Shown here piece after piece: positions 18,089 to 30,261 of a DNA stretch of 64,000 bases. Source of the stretch: Auriscalpium vulgare (Eukaryota > Basidiomycota > Agaricomycetes > Russulales > Auriscalpiaceae); assembly GCA_019915015.1 (NCBI GenBank), contig JAHBBC010000001.1, positions 1,116,001-1,180,000 on the forward strand, written 5' to 3'. Under the pieces are notes generated by a model. The model searched no databases, was not told the origin of the DNA, and saw nothing but the letters and a program-made list of their open reading frames with translations. The translations under genes were made by a program, and so were the position numbers. The first letter of the stretch is position 1, and every line of letters begins with the position of its first letter.

Positions 18089-21000
18089 TCAATGGTCAGG
18101 TAACTCATCCAGTACCTCCGCATCCCAGATGCGAATGGTTCCATCCCGTGAGCCCGACGTGACGAACTGACCATCCGGCGAGTAAGCAACAGACAAAACC
18201 CAGTTTGTGTGCCCCGTGAATGGCCCCAATATAGTATCCCCTGTACGGGCATCCCATATCCGAATTGTCTCGTCGTGCGAGCTGGAGACGACGTACTTGC
18301 CATTGGGGGAGAACACAACAGACTGTACCGACTCTGTGTGCTCGGTGAATGGCCCCGCCACCATCTGCCCAGTCTGCGCATCCCAGATTCGGATGGTGGC
18401 GTCGTCCGAGCCCGACACGACACGCTTGCCGTCGGGGGAGAATGCGACAGACTGAACACAATGTGTGTGTCCCGTTAAAGGCCCAGCCACCATCTCCCCC
18501 GTCTGGGAATCCCAGATTTGGATTGTCTCGTCGCTCGAGCCCGACGCGACGCGTGTGCCATCGGGGGAGAACGCGACAGACAGCACCCACCATGTGTGCA
18601 CGAACGGCCCCGCTACCGTCTGCCCTGTCTGGACATCCCATATCCGAATTGTCTCATCCCACGACCCCGAGACGACGCGCTCGCCATCGGGGGAGAACGC
18701 GACAGACGATACCCAATGGGTGTGGCCCGTGAATGGCCCCGCCACCGACTCCCCCGTCTGCGCATCCCAGATCCGAATCGTTTGGTCACCCGAGCCCGAG
18801 GCGACGCACTTGCCATCGGGGGAGAATGCAACAGACTCGACACATTTCGTATGCCCCATGAAGGGCCCTGCCACCATCTCTCCCGCCTCGGCGTCCCAGA
18901 TCCGGACCATCGTGTCGCGCCAGCCCGAGACGATGCGCTTGCCATCGGGAGAGAACGCCACCGAGTTGGCCTCGTCGATGCGCTTGCCATCGGGATAAAA
19001 CGCCGCCGAGTCGGCCTCGTCCTTGCGTACGCGACATACCCGGATCTCTGAACACCACTTTAGGTCAGCAAATACACTAGCATAGGGAACAATGTCTGCA
19101 TCACTCACGGCGGAACATTTTAACGAAGTCCTTGTAGACACTGGCGGCAGCGGGCGCGTGTGCTAGCACGGAAACAAGCTCCCGCGGCTGTGGTCCTGGG
19201 TATTCGATGGATGCAGGCGGCCGCGAGCCGGCGGCCGTGATTGCTGTCGCCAAGATGGTGATATTCTGGTGGCGCTGCGCGGAGTTGTCTTGGGAGTGCT
19301 CAAGCAGAAGAGCTCCGAATAATGCGTCTCCAGCGTTCGGCGCGGTCGCAAGCGAGACACGACCAGGTTCTACAAAAGATAGTCAGCCACACAGCTGCGG
19401 GTATGCCAAAGATGATCATCACTTGTAGAAGCCAAAGTTGTCAGGACGTCGCGGTGCGCCGAAGAAAGGTGTTTCCCCTCGTCAGTGTCGGCAACGAGCT
19501 GCGAGACCGTAATGACAGCAGAAGAATACGGATCCGGCTCGAGTGACCGAGGGTTTTCACCGTCCCAGGTAACATTGTCTGGTAGAGAAGCCAAGGGTGT
19601 ATACCTCCCTTTTTTGACGCTCTCAAACACGGACTCTTGGATCATCTGGCCGTGTTTTACCTGACGGGAAGCCCCGAGATGAGGCCTATCTAGGTATGAG
19701 CGCTCGCGCTGATGGCGGTCAATACACAAGATGCGACGAACCTACGAGTCGTACTGTCATGATCTTTGTACGACAGTCGGCGAAAGGGAAGACAATCGAG
19801 GAGCTTGTAAAACCAGTGTACGGAGAGATTCGGCGCGAAGGATTGCCATTCTCCTCGCCGTGGTGACATTCGGAGGCCATGAGTGATGGCTTCGTATGAC
19901 ATCCAGCCAAAGCGATTGAGCCCGAGGTTATCAACATTACCGCCGCCACTATGAGACAGTCAGCACGGCACAAGGGACACGACTCCTCCTGTGCTTACAT
20001 GTCGGAATGTGAGCCTACAAACCAGACCTCTTTGACGTCACCTTGTGCGTCGACCCCTATGGGCGGACCGTTGGCATACTCGGGCTGGTATTTCCATCGT
20101 TTCTCGTTGAGAGCAAGAGCATGCCGGTGGAAGCAGACATGCGTCATGCCCGTTGTCGTCTCCGGAGGGCTTGGGCCTCTGGCAAATCCGATCGAAGAGA
20201 CAGTGTCCCTATAGTGCCAGAACATCAAAAATTGAGTGCACCGTGCATGTCAAAATTGACGCACCATGTCCCAACGAAGTGTACCCTTACGTCCGCTCGG
20301 GAAAGTGTTTGCTTAAAGCGATTGCAAAGAGCTTCCTCTTTCTTTATCGTCTTCGTATTTTTTCCCGGCTTTGTTTTCGACTGCGTTGGCGCCTTTTTGT
20401 CTGCTCGCTTTTGCCTTGATGTAGTTGAGACATACAGTTCGTATGCACTACGATGCGCGATGATCAGGAACGCAGCTCCGAGACCGTATTCGGGAGGACT
20501 TACAACGGAAATTGGTTGTTATTGTCCTTGTGCAAGAGGCCGACCTATTTGCGACAAGAGGGCACCGTCAACGTCCATCATCCTAAGCGAGTGGCAGCGG
20601 TATACTGTTTCTATCATGCCTGCGATCACACGGACCTGATAGGCTCCGCGAGAGAAGCCTATCGTAGTGGTGCGGTGAGCCGCCGAACAGAACAAAGTGA
20701 GATGCATGGCTCACCGAACAGGAAAATCTTGTCGCCTTCCTGATAATTCTCAGACAGCCATTGATAGGCACTGAGAACGATCCTCTTGAAATTCCTTGAC
20801 GGACAAATTGAGAACAAGCGACAAGCTGGCAGGCTCCGTACGTACCATGCAATCGCCATATCAATCGTGTTGCTGGCGACTTGTATCCAGTAGCTTGGAG
20901 ACCACTTTGAATCATTCACGTATGTTCCGATCCCGCTGTCGTAGTAGGTAAGCTGGTCGGCGTCCTTGTCGAGGCGACTGTACAGCTCGACGACATTTGC

Positions 21001-21351
21001 ATTCTGCAGAGTGATACGTCAGAGCGGATATAGCCTATGATAAGACACAGACATGAGCACCTTTTCGCTGAACTGATTTGCCGTCCCGTCGATGCACACA
21101 ACGAGGTTTCTTCCGCGCTGGCCCTTGGGATGCGTGGCGCACTTGCAATTCGCTTGCGTCCCCCGAGCACGTCCAGACGGTATCGGACCGCCGTGCGGAG
21201 TTTCTCCAGTTACTGTTGCTGGACGAGTCTCGAAGTCCGTGGGCGGATCGACAGGAGACGCAGGCCGGAGCGAGGGCTGACTGCTGGGTGCATCTCTCTG
21301 TTGCGGGCCAGGGGTGAAACGAAGTCGTCGTAGGGAGGAAAATATGCCCAT
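18089..21351 (-). CDS. DUF2235 (Tle1-like) hydrolase fused to WD40 propeller
   Basis: The N-terminal half is a DUF2235 alpha/beta hydrolase domain, related to the Tle1 phospholipases of bacterial type VI secretion. After a Pro/Ser-rich leader it starts NLVVCIDGTANQFSEK, then NANVVELYSRL after an intron. The nucleophile motif is FGFSRGAYQVRVIAG, the Asp lies in HFVGTWDTVSSIG and the His in GSHSDIGGG, so the catalytic triad is complete. A linker of about 180 residues (EYPGPQPRELVSVLAHAPAA and neighbours) leads to seven WD40 units ending at 18089, each like VAFSPDGKRVVSGSxDxTI then RIWDAQTG, ending VAGPF. The introns I checked (21060, 20580 and 20220 areas, and the linker) restore the frame. No NACHT or other nucleotide-binding motif lies between the parts. 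A phospholipase gated by a WD40 sensor is an inference from the architecture. Confidence 0.85.
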
Positions 21352-22009
21352 TGGGATGGAGGATCACAAAGTGAACAAGAACGTAGCCGACATTGTTATG
21401 CCTTCGCACTCGGTCTATATGATGACAGATCGACTATCATCAGTCAAAAAGTCAGCTACTTAATCTCGGCGCCTCTGAGATGATGCACGATGACCATGAC
21501 GCCCGCGGTACGTACCTCCGTATAGCGTGCCGATGTGATGTTGGATCGGCAGGGGCGTACGAGTGACTGCACCGCCTACGTGCCTGTGTTTGCCAGGGAG
21601 AGTGGCCAGGGGAAAGTTATCCAGCGTGTTGTCGGCCAAGGCCCTGTGGGAGACGAGGTACCAACAACCGTAGCTGTATTCATCGCCAGGGAGACGGGGA
21701 GTGTATGCCAGCAATATGCCAGCGTTGTTGGCGGCATGGCGCGCCGAGGGATGCCGAAGGAGAATGCCGCCCGCCAGCGCAGTAATTGTAAACTCCGACT
21801 CTTTGGACGGAGACTGCGATTCCCTTATACTCCACTCCACCCTCGTCGCCGACGACAACGTCGCCCGCCCCCTCTCGCCTTGTGCGACGTTCTCCGCTTT
21901 GTTTCTTCCTCGTCGCTAGACGTCGACCACCACTCTTTTGTTCCTCCCAGCCACACTATCCTCTACGCTGTCGCTGCGTACGTCGTAACCACCGGGGTCA
22001 CACCGTCCG
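21352..22009. other. Divergent promoter region, DUF2235 gene and glycosyltransferase
   Basis: The two genes on either side are transcribed away from this segment. It ends in a C/T-rich leader (CCTCTCGCCTTG, GTTTCTTCCTCG) before the glycosyltransferase start. Open frames here show no family similarity. Confidence 0.5.
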
Positions 22010-23664
22010 ATGTTGTACCTTACCAAGGACAAGTTCCCAATATGTGAGTTCTCCATACCGCCGTATCTTGCAGTGCTCGTCATCGTTTTTCTGCTGTACA
22101 GTTGTCCCGTTCGGTGTCATTGGGTGAGTTGGCCTCTTTCCGGCGTCCGCAGCCCGCTAAGATGACGTTGCCGTCGCCAGCTTTTACCGCTACCTCTGGT
22201 ACCTCATCCGTATTTCCGCATGGTCCGTATACCGCCCTGTACCCCTTCCAGAAAACCCGACCTACATCGCCTCCGAGGATGTCACGATCATTGTACCGAC
22301 CATCGACGCCGGTGAGGAGTTCAAGGAAGCCGCCCACAGCTGGCTCGTCGGAAAGCCCAAGGAAATCATCATCATCACCGAGGAGAAGATGCGTGGACCC
22401 CTCCAGGACCTCGCCAACGCCGTCGACCCTGAGCGCATCCGCGTTTTGACAGTGCCCTTCGCCAACAAGCGCCTGCAGATGTCCCACGGCATTAAGAACA
22501 CGACGACGGACATTATCGTGTTCGCCGACGACGACGCCATCTGGCCGCCGACGCTCCTCCCGTACACGCTCGCCTGCTTTGAAGACCAGAAGGTCGGCGG
22601 CGTGGGCACCTCGCAGCGCGTGCAGCCCGTGGGCAACCGGATGACGGTGTGGGAAGTGTTGGCCGCGTTCCGCCTCACCATCCGCAACATCGAGATCTCG
22701 TCGTCCACACACATAGACGGCGGCATCCCCTGTCTCTCGGGGCGCACGGCGGCGTACCGCACAGTCATTCTCAAAGATCCAGAGTTCCTCCACGGCTTCA
22801 CGCACGACTACTGGCTCGGCAAATATCACCTCAACTCGGGCGACGATAAGTTCCTCACGCGGTGGATGGTCGCGCACGGTTGGAGCACCTACGTTCAATG
22901 TTGCAAGGAGGCCGAACTGCTGAGCACGATGAAGCCCAACTGGCGCTTCCTCAAGCAGGTTCTTCGATGGACAAGAAACACTTGGCGGTCAGATTTGCGG
23001 TCGCTATTTATGGAGCGCTTCATCTGGACTGCGCATCCATACGTGGCGTACACCATGGTATGCCGCGGTTTTCCTATGTCTGCTGTCGGCGCTGACGCAC
23101 GTCTGTCATCAGGTAGACAAACTGTTCAATCCCTTCACCCTTCTCGCCGGCCCCGCACTGGTTGGCTATGTCGTTTACAAGAGTACGATTCCTGAGGATG
23201 AAGGTGGTTTCCACCTGCCCTGGTGGTGAGCGCTTTCGCCTACGTGTCACCGATTTGTCTGATTGCCTTTTCCAGGAACGTCATTGTATGCTACCTCGTT
23301 TGGCTGACTGCCACTCGTACCGCGAAGCTACTGCCGCATCTGTGGAATCGTCCGCAAGACGTGATCTACGTCCCCGCGTTCATTCTCTTCGGCTACTACT
23401 TCGCAGTGATGAAAATTTACGCACTTTTCACGCTGCACGAGGTGCGTCGATTCTTGCCTATGAAACTGGCGAGCTTTGATCACATCGATATCGCAGACTG
23501 GCTGGGGCACCCGTGCCGGTATCGGCGACCCTTCGGCTGCCAATGCTGCCTTGGAAGCGGCGGAGACCAAGGAACCGCCCCGGACGCCATACCACGACTT
23601 GCCATCACCATCGCCGCAATACCCGCAACGACCTGTAGAGATGCAGGTGGGGTACGCGCAGTGA
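22010..23664 (+). CDS. Family 2 glycosyltransferase, CPS1/hyaluronan synthase-like
   Basis: Membrane glycosyltransferase of the GT2 family, similar to Cryptococcus Cps1-type synthases that make a cell-surface polysaccharide. Six exons (22010-22043, 22102-22123, 22181-23057, 23113-23225, 23276-23441, 23497-23664) join in frame into 459 residues. A short N-terminal membrane segment (FVPFGVIGFYRYLWYLIRI) precedes the catalytic domain: VTIIVPTIDAGEEF, the metal-binding Asp motif FADDDA, HIDGGIPCLSGRTAAYR, SGDDKFLTRW as acceptor-side Asp, and QVLRWTRNTW as the Q..RW processive-synthase motif. Two or three further hydrophobic segments follow (LLAGPALVGYVVY, VIVCYLVWL, PAFILFGYYFAVM). All catalytic motifs are present. 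The exact polymer cannot be told from the sequence. Confidence 0.9.
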
Positions 23665-24711
23665 TGTTCTGCCAGGATGACGTGCTCGAGGAAGGTGAGA
23701 GCTGGGCGCCGCGAACTGTTACGATCTCCATACCACTATACCGCATGGCTGCTATTATCTACATCGATCTCCTATTGTCTCCATCTCCCATCCATCCCGC
23801 TTCCATACCGACACCGTCTGTATATCATCCACTGAGGACTACCCACGCACGCAGTTCTGTGGAGACACGAAAGGAGGAAAATACTTGCCGACGTATAATG
23901 TGTTGGTTGGCCACGGACTTGTCACAAAACCATCGGGCGCGTCTGCCATGGTGCGCCCACGAATCTTCTTTCACCCCCATCATTGCTGTTTGGGATACTT
24001 ATCTCCTCCGCTATTCCCCATCCCCGTACACCACCAACCGCTTTGATTGTTCACTGTATACCCTAGGACCTTTTTCATCTTCTTCGTTGTCGGACACGTC
24101 CTACGTACGCTGCTGCTCGTGCCCTGGCCCTGTGACATTCTTCCTCTTCTGCGAGCGGGCGAGGGCTTGTGTTTTGTCTTGGCTTCTCAGTTGCGTGTAC
24201 TGGACGGACGATGGCCGGTTGGATTCTTGCTACTGTCGATGCTTGCGATGCCATAGAACAGAATACGAATAATGCAATTGGCGGCGGGGCTGCCGATAGG
24301 GCTGCAGAGCGAGATACGACGCGCGGCCGCAATTTGACACGGAGGATGGCATCGGGTCACGCACCGTCACACAACTCACTTTCACGACAGAAATATTTTT
24401 AAAACTGCTTCGCACTCACGTATATATATGTGTAAATTTGGGTGGGTGGGTGGATCAACATGCGGCAAATTGACGTGTAATTTCCGCAAGTTTCCTGCTA
24501 ATCGCCGTATTTGCCGCGGTGAAGAACACGGTAGAACGCTCTCGAAAGGGACCGAAAGAGGTGTATCAGGCAGTACAATCGATTCAGCCACCGCCGAAAA
24601 AAAATAGTATATCAGCGGCGTGCACGCCTCAACGTTGCCCGTAATCCTCGTGTGCCCTAGACCCCCTCTTTCTTTCTTTCTTTCCTCTCCCCCTGCTGCA
24701 CATCCAGCGCC
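23665..24711. other. Intergenic with untranslated regions, no gene seen
   Basis: This is the 3' flank of the glycosyltransferase and the promoter of the Hsp110 gene. A TCTTTCTTTCTTTC tract at 24667-24683 lies in the Hsp110 leader. A short TA-rich stretch (GTATATATATG) is at 24420-24430. The frames that are open here look like chance. Confidence 0.5.
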
Positions 24712-27305
24712 ATGGCTGTCGTCGGGATCGATTTTGGTTCTCTTGCCAGCAAAGTACGTATGCGCTGGTGGCTCTGCATCTAGCTTGGCATGCGGGGCAT
24801 ATGTGCTTACTTGTGTTTTCAGATCGGTGTCGCAAGACACAGAGGCATCGACATCATCACGAACGAGGTCTCGAATCGTGCAACGCCGTGAGTAGCTCGT
24901 TTCTCTGCGCGTGCATCGGCCCTCGTCGCGCGCAGATCGGCGAAGAAACTCGGGGCTTACAAGGATTTCGATTTGCAGATCCCTCGTGTCATTCGGCCTA
25001 AAACAACGCTCCGTGGGCGAGTCCGCGAAGACACAGGAGATCTCGAACTTCCGCAACACCGTCGGCTCGCTGAAGCGTCTCATCGGGCGCACTGTCCAGG
25101 ATGTCGAGGTGCAGGAGGTCGAGAAGAAGTTCACGTATGTGAATCTGGTGGATGTGAACGGCACCGTCGGCGCGCAGGTGAGCCCTGCCATCCCTCAAGA
25201 TCTCCCCATCTTGTGTCTGACGATCTGTGTGAGGTGTCTTATCTAGGCGAGCAGGCGACGTTTTCCGCGACACAGCTGGTGGGGATGTACTTCGCCAAGC
25301 TGCGCGACATCGCGGCGAAGGAGCTAAAAAACAACGTGTCGGACGTCGTCATCGCTGTGCCCGGCTGGTATACCGACGTCCAGCGCCGCGCCATCCTCGA
25401 GGCTGCCACCATCGCCGGCCTGAATCCCCTCCGCCTCATCACTGATACCACCGCCGTTGCGTTCGGGTACGGCATCACCAAATCGGACCTGCCTGAACCC
25501 GAGAACCCGCGGCACGTAGTGTTCGTCGATGTCGGCCACTCAAGCTTGTCTGTCGCCGTCGTCGCGTTCTCGAAGGGTCAGCTGACCGTCAAGAGCACCG
25601 CATACGACCATCACCTCGGCGGGCGCGACATCGACTACGCGCTCGTGCAGCACTTCGCGGAGGAGTTCAAGGGCAAGTACAAGATCGACGTGCTCTCCAA
25701 CCCCAAGGCGACGTTCCGCCTGTATGCCGCAGCAGAGAAAGCGAAGAAGATCCTTTCCGCGAACGCCGAGGCGCCGCTCTCCGTCGAGTCGATCATGAAC
25801 GACGTCGACGCCTCGTCGCGGCTCACGCGCGAGCTGTACGAGGAGCTCATCGCTGGCGTGCTCGAGCGCATTCCGGCGCCCCTGCAGCAGGCGCTCGCCG
25901 AGTCGGGGCTGACGCTCGAGCAGATCGACGCGATCGAGCTCGTCGGCGGCTCGACGCGCGTGCCCGCCGTGCGCGCGAAGATCCAGTCCGTGTTCCCTGG
26001 CAAGCAGCTCTCGACGACGCTCAACCAGGACGAGGCGTGTGCGCGCGGCGCGACGTTCGCGTGCGCGACGCTCTCGCCCGTGTTCCGCGTGCGCGAGTTC
26101 GCGATGCACGATCTCACCGCGTACCCCGTCAAGATCCGCTGGGACCGCGTGCCGGGCGACGAGGATGAGGACACGGAGCTGGTTGTGTTCCCGAAGGGCA
26201 ACGGCATCCCGTCGACCAAGGTGCTCACGTTCTACCGCAAGGCGCCGTTCGAGCTTGAGGCGGTATACGCGGATCCCGAGCACCTCCCAGGCTCGATCAA
26301 CCCGTGGGTCGGCCGTGTCACTGCAAAGGACGTCGGCCCCTCGTCGTCGGGCGACTTCAGCACGGTGCGCGTGAAGACGCGCATCAACTTGCACGGCGTT
26401 CTCTCCTTCGAGTCGGTGTACACGGAGGAGCTGGAGGAGAAGGAGGAGATGCAGGTCGACGGGGATGCTTCTGCCGACGCGCCGAAGAAGAAGAAGGTCG
26501 TGAAGAAGAACCCTGTGTCATTCGTCACGGGGTACGCTGCCCTGGATCCGTCCATCGTGGAGAGGTACAAGGAGCAGGAGTTGAAGATGTATACCAACGA
26601 CAAGCTCGTCCAAGATACCGAGGTGGGTTGCTTCGGTTCCATCATATACCTCTCCAGTGCTGATGCATGGTATCCCAGGACCGCAAAAATGCTCTCGAGG
26701 AGTATATCTACGACATGCGGGCGAAGCTCGACGAGCGCTACGCGCCATTCGTGCAGCCACAAGAGAAGGAGAAAATCCTCGCGGAGCTGGCCAAGAACGA
26801 GGACTGGCTGTACTCGGAGGACGGCGAGGATGCGAGCAAGTCCGCCTACGTCGAGCGGCTCGACGCCGCCAAGGCGCTCGGCGACCCCGTCTCGAACCGC
26901 TGGCGCGAGTTTGAGGAGCGTCCGCGTGCCGCCGCACAGCTGCGCGAGACGGTCAACAGTTACATCACACAGGCGACGTCCGGCGACGAGAAGCTCTCGC
27001 ACATCGACGACAAGGACAAGCAGTCTATCGTCGAGAAGGGCGCGACGATCCAAAAGTGGCTCGAGGACCAGACCGTGCGGCAGTCCGAGCGGCCCAAGAT
27101 CATCGACCCCGTGCTCACCGCCGCCGAGATTGAGAAGAAGCGCGAGGAGCTCATCTTCTTCGCGACACCGATCCTCACGCGCCCGAAGCCCAAGCCCCCG
27201 AAGGTCGAGGGCACGGAGACGCCCAAGAGCGGCCAGGAGACGCCAAACCCGCCGCCCAAGGCGGAGCCGGAGGCAGAGGGCCCGTCTGAGATGGATGTGG
27301 ATTAG
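24712..27305 (+). CDS. SSE1: Hsp110 chaperone / Hsp70 nucleotide exchange factor
   Basis: Hsp110 proteins exchange nucleotide on cytosolic Hsp70 and hold unfolded clients. Five exons (24712-24753, 24823-24887, 24979-25177, 25252-26622, 26679-27305) join in frame into 767 residues, a normal length. The ATPase domain begins MAVVGIDFGSLASKIGVARH and includes VVIAVPGWYTDVQRRAILEA, LITDTTAVAFGYGI, VFVDVGHSSLSVAVV and VGGSTRVPAVRAKIQ. The ITNEVSNRATPSLVSFG block and the Hsp110-specific VGHSS in place of the Hsp70 GGGT motif separate it from Hsp70. The substrate domain has an acidic/basic insert (EEKEEMQVDG, PKKKKVVKKN), and the C-terminus is Pro/Glu-rich ending in EMDVD. I took the fourth-exon acceptor at 25251 because it preserves frame; one at 25246 would not. 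Confidence 0.95.
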
Positions 27306-27429
27306 GTGCGCGTGTTGTACGGTGTATAATGAGCAAAGGCGATGTGTAGTGATATTAGTGTTAGTATTAGTCGAACATTTGTGTCAATGATAGAGCGGGT
27401 GATAGATTGCCTCCGAGGGATTCCACGAA

Positions 27430-27883
27430 GACATTGCGGCGTCATTCAATCATCGGCAAAGATCCCACATTGCCTGTCTGTGGTGTCTGCGAGGAACCCA
27501 TCACCTTGCCATGCTGGTGTTGCTGTAAATGCACTGGTAAGCACAAAGCTTCTACGTAAAGTGCCGTACTCACGACGGTGGATGCCTCAAGACGATTTCT
27601 ACATACGCAATGCATGCGACGCGAAGGGCTATCGAGAAATCCACCGAGCAACTCCGACTCTCGCTCCAGAACTCGACCGAGAAGCAAATGCTCGAACACC
27701 AACGAGCAGCGCCTACTACTCTCCCTCCAGCAGAGCTTGCTCTGTACTGAGCAGCGTCTGGTCTCGCTCGTGAACTCCAACGAGCAACGTCCGCTCTCTA
27801 TCAAAAATGGTATGAAGGACATTGAAACTTTGCTACAGCGCCACGCCGACGTGAGTACTGTTACAATTGGCGGCACCTCCTAG
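27430..27883 (+). pseudogene. C-terminal ZZ-finger relic of the EF-hand/ZZ family
   Basis: The plus strand encodes LPVCGVCEEPITLPCWCCCK then CTGKHK, clearly derived from the second zinc finger of the gene at 32270-36916 (ICGACKDPITLPCWYCCKCT). An in-frame stop follows, then a shifted frame with repeated short coil units (NEQRLLLSLQQSLLCTEQ, RLVSLVNSNEQ) ending near 27883. The N-terminal parts are absent. It lies tail to tail with phosphatase copy 2, as the relic at 3065-4144 does with copy 1, so both were copied together. Confidence 0.75.
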
Positions 27884-28155
27884 GGAGAGTAGCCCGTGGT
27901 AGTTCACATTAACGTGTACATGTTTGGTTCCTCCATAGGAAGTCAGCAATATCGCTGACTTCACTGGGTGTTTTGCGTACACATCTTACACGTATATTGT
28001 TCACATTCCCTCTCGAGCCAGAATACACCCTGCGGCCCTCGGACCATGGCCACTATCGCCCAAATGTCAAAATATGATCTTACTGAGCCGCGGTGCATCT
28101 AATATAAATTATTTTGTAAATACCGAGCTCCGACCTATCCCGCTCAGTGGCCCCC
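27884..28155. other. Short spacer between ZZ relic and phosphatase copy 2
   Basis: No gene. The segment contains an AT-rich stretch near 28100-28130 and is the 3' flank of the minus-strand phosphatase. Confidence 0.4.
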
Positions 28156-30261
28156 TCACTTCGTGTGGTTCCTCAACGACGGCGGGAACCGCCCGTCAAT
28201 GATCGTATCCGGGTCTGGGATCGTGTAGTTCCCGAAGCAGTCGAACTGGAAGTCAATCTCGTCGATGCGCGCCTGGGTGCCCTTAATGTACGTCGCGAGC
28301 GGGCACAGGCCGTTCTTGTCCGCCTTGCAGCCCTGGACGCCGGTCAGCGGGACGACGGCGTCGTTCAGGATCCAGCGGACGTGCGTCGGCGTGTCCGACG
28401 CCGGGCACGAGAGCACCTGCGCGACGAGGTTCGCCGCGAACGGTGCGATGTTGCTGATGACCCATTGCTGGCGGCGAGGCGGGAGGTGAGCGATCTGATC
28501 TGGGGTTGACACGGTCACGGGACTCACGCGTTTGGAGGGGATGTGATCGACTGGCAGGGGCCCCGACGACGCGAGGCTCGTCAGGTTGAGCGCGACCGCG
28601 ACTGGCACAGGCGTCAGCTTCATAATGCGCTATGCAGACCAGAAAGACATACTGGCAGTGATGATGGTGTCGTGGCTCGCGTCGACGAAAATGGGCTGCT
28701 CGAGCGGGAACGTGATGTTGCTGGTGACGATGCTCTCGTTGACAGACGTCGCGAAGGTCGAGATGCGCGTCTTGGTGAGGCGCGAGATGAACTCCTGGAC
28801 GTAGCCGACACCCTGCGCAGCGACGGCCGGGTTTCCGGGACCGTCACTGTACCAAAACGTCAGATCTAGCCCGGCGTCAGTATCCTTGTTGTTGGCCAGC
28901 ATCGGGCAGGCTAGACGCACCGTTGAAGTATTCGTAGGCCTCCCACTCCTCCTCGGTGAAGACACTGCAGAACGAGGAAAAGCCGAGTGCGACAGACTAC
29001 ACGCAGAGTCAATACGTCCGCCCTCGACACGACGCAACGCGACGCACCTCATACGGGCATGACTGCTGCATGGCGATGATATCCGAGGCGGTCAGATTGT
29101 AGCCCTGGATGTACTTTGAGAGACGCTTGATAGTGGGGGCGGTGTACTTGAGCGCCCACTGCGCCGCCTTGTCGTATCCGAGGTCCGCAATGGCGTTGTT
29201 GGAGTTGTCACAGAAATCATACGAGGCGAGGGTGCTGTTGAAGCCGTCCGCTTCCACTTCGATGACCTGGTGGTAGCTAGTCTGGTAGCTCTGAACGCCG
29301 AAGAAGCCTGCGGCGAATTGCAGCCTGATTAGTTAGAGTCAGTGAGCCGCGGGACGCGACAGGCAGAGATAGGGCACTGACGCAGAGTCCACCATGCGTG
29401 CTGGGATTGGAGGAGAATTAGAGCACGTTTAGCTGGATGGCAGGCTGTCTAACCTTCTGAGGTAGTGCGCCAGACGGGAAGATCGGTGAAGCCCTTGAGC
29501 AGATCGCCATAGCGCACGCGCGAGTTCACACCGAGCTCATATCTATCAAACGTCATGAGTTGCAGCCTTGCACATAGCAGATTGAATACACGCACAATTG
29601 TTGGCGTCCGAGAGGCGTTAAGATCTCGGCACCGAGCTTGAACGTCCAAGTGTTCAAGAACTCCAGAGGTCCACTCGCCGAGAACCCAGTACCGTTGACC
29701 GTCGCATTGTGAATCCTGCCAGCGAAGGCAGCCGGGGCAGAGCCGCCGGTTGGGTAGCGCGCGCCGTGACGGTGAAGGATGTGAACCTGGTTGATCGAGC
29801 AGCCTTTGGGGACGACCGGCGATGCGTCAGGGAGACCGAAGAAGCCAGGGTCGACCGAGCGCATGGGTGCAAGGTTACCCCAGCTTTTGATGACATCAAA
29901 CTGTGCGCCCTTGTGGTCGGCCGTGTCGGGCGCCACGATCGGCGCAGTGTTTTTGAAGGAGGCGAGCGCGGGCGCGGTCTCAATGGCGAACGCCTCGTCG
30001 CCAGCTAACACGCGCACGAATGGTCAGCGAAGGGACATGGCACAGGCGGCGCAAGGACGCACTGGGGGTGGGCCCGGCAAACCCGACGGCGGCCGCGTTG
30101 GGGAAGTTGGGGTCCGGGACGGTCGCAGTGACGTTCGGCGGAGGGAACGCGAACGTCGTGGTCGCGCCGGCGAAAGTGGAGGCCTTCGGGGCCGCCGCGC
30201 GGTTGAAGATCCCCGCAGAGGCAAACGGGACGAGCCCAAGGAGACACAAGACGTGCAGCAT
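28156..30261 (-). CDS. Secreted histidine acid phosphatase, phytase type (copy 2)
   Basis: Paralogue of the gene at 796-2890 in the opposite orientation. It has the same signal peptide (MLHVLCLLGLVPFASA), RHGARYPT catalytic motif, DASHDTIITA proton-donor motif and RMVDSALQFAAGFFG block split by an intron, and the same nine-exon structure with every intron at the same place. Differences are scattered amino acid changes (for example NRAAAPKASTFAGATTT against NRPSAPKAATFAGSTST) and an extra Pro-Ser before the last intron. No frameshift or stop is visible, so both copies seem functional and probably overlap in activity. A TATA-like TATAAAG lies on the minus strand at 30324-30318, about 60 bp upstream of the ATG. 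Confidence 0.92.

Noticed and set aside
8500..21000. UstY-like (DUF3328) oxidase or tailoring enzyme near the peptide genes
   Set aside because: None found; the neighbours are dynamitin, the HAMP gene, a Ca2+ exchanger and the DUF2235 gene, so a ribosomal cyclic-peptide cluster is not supported by context.
22080..22898. 272-codon minus-strand frame opposite the glycosyltransferase
   Set aside because: A shadow of the well-supported plus-strand gene, without family similarity.
25540..26394. Long minus-strand frame opposite the Hsp110 gene
   Set aside because: A shadow caused by GC-rich third positions; Arg/Leu-rich composition with no domain.
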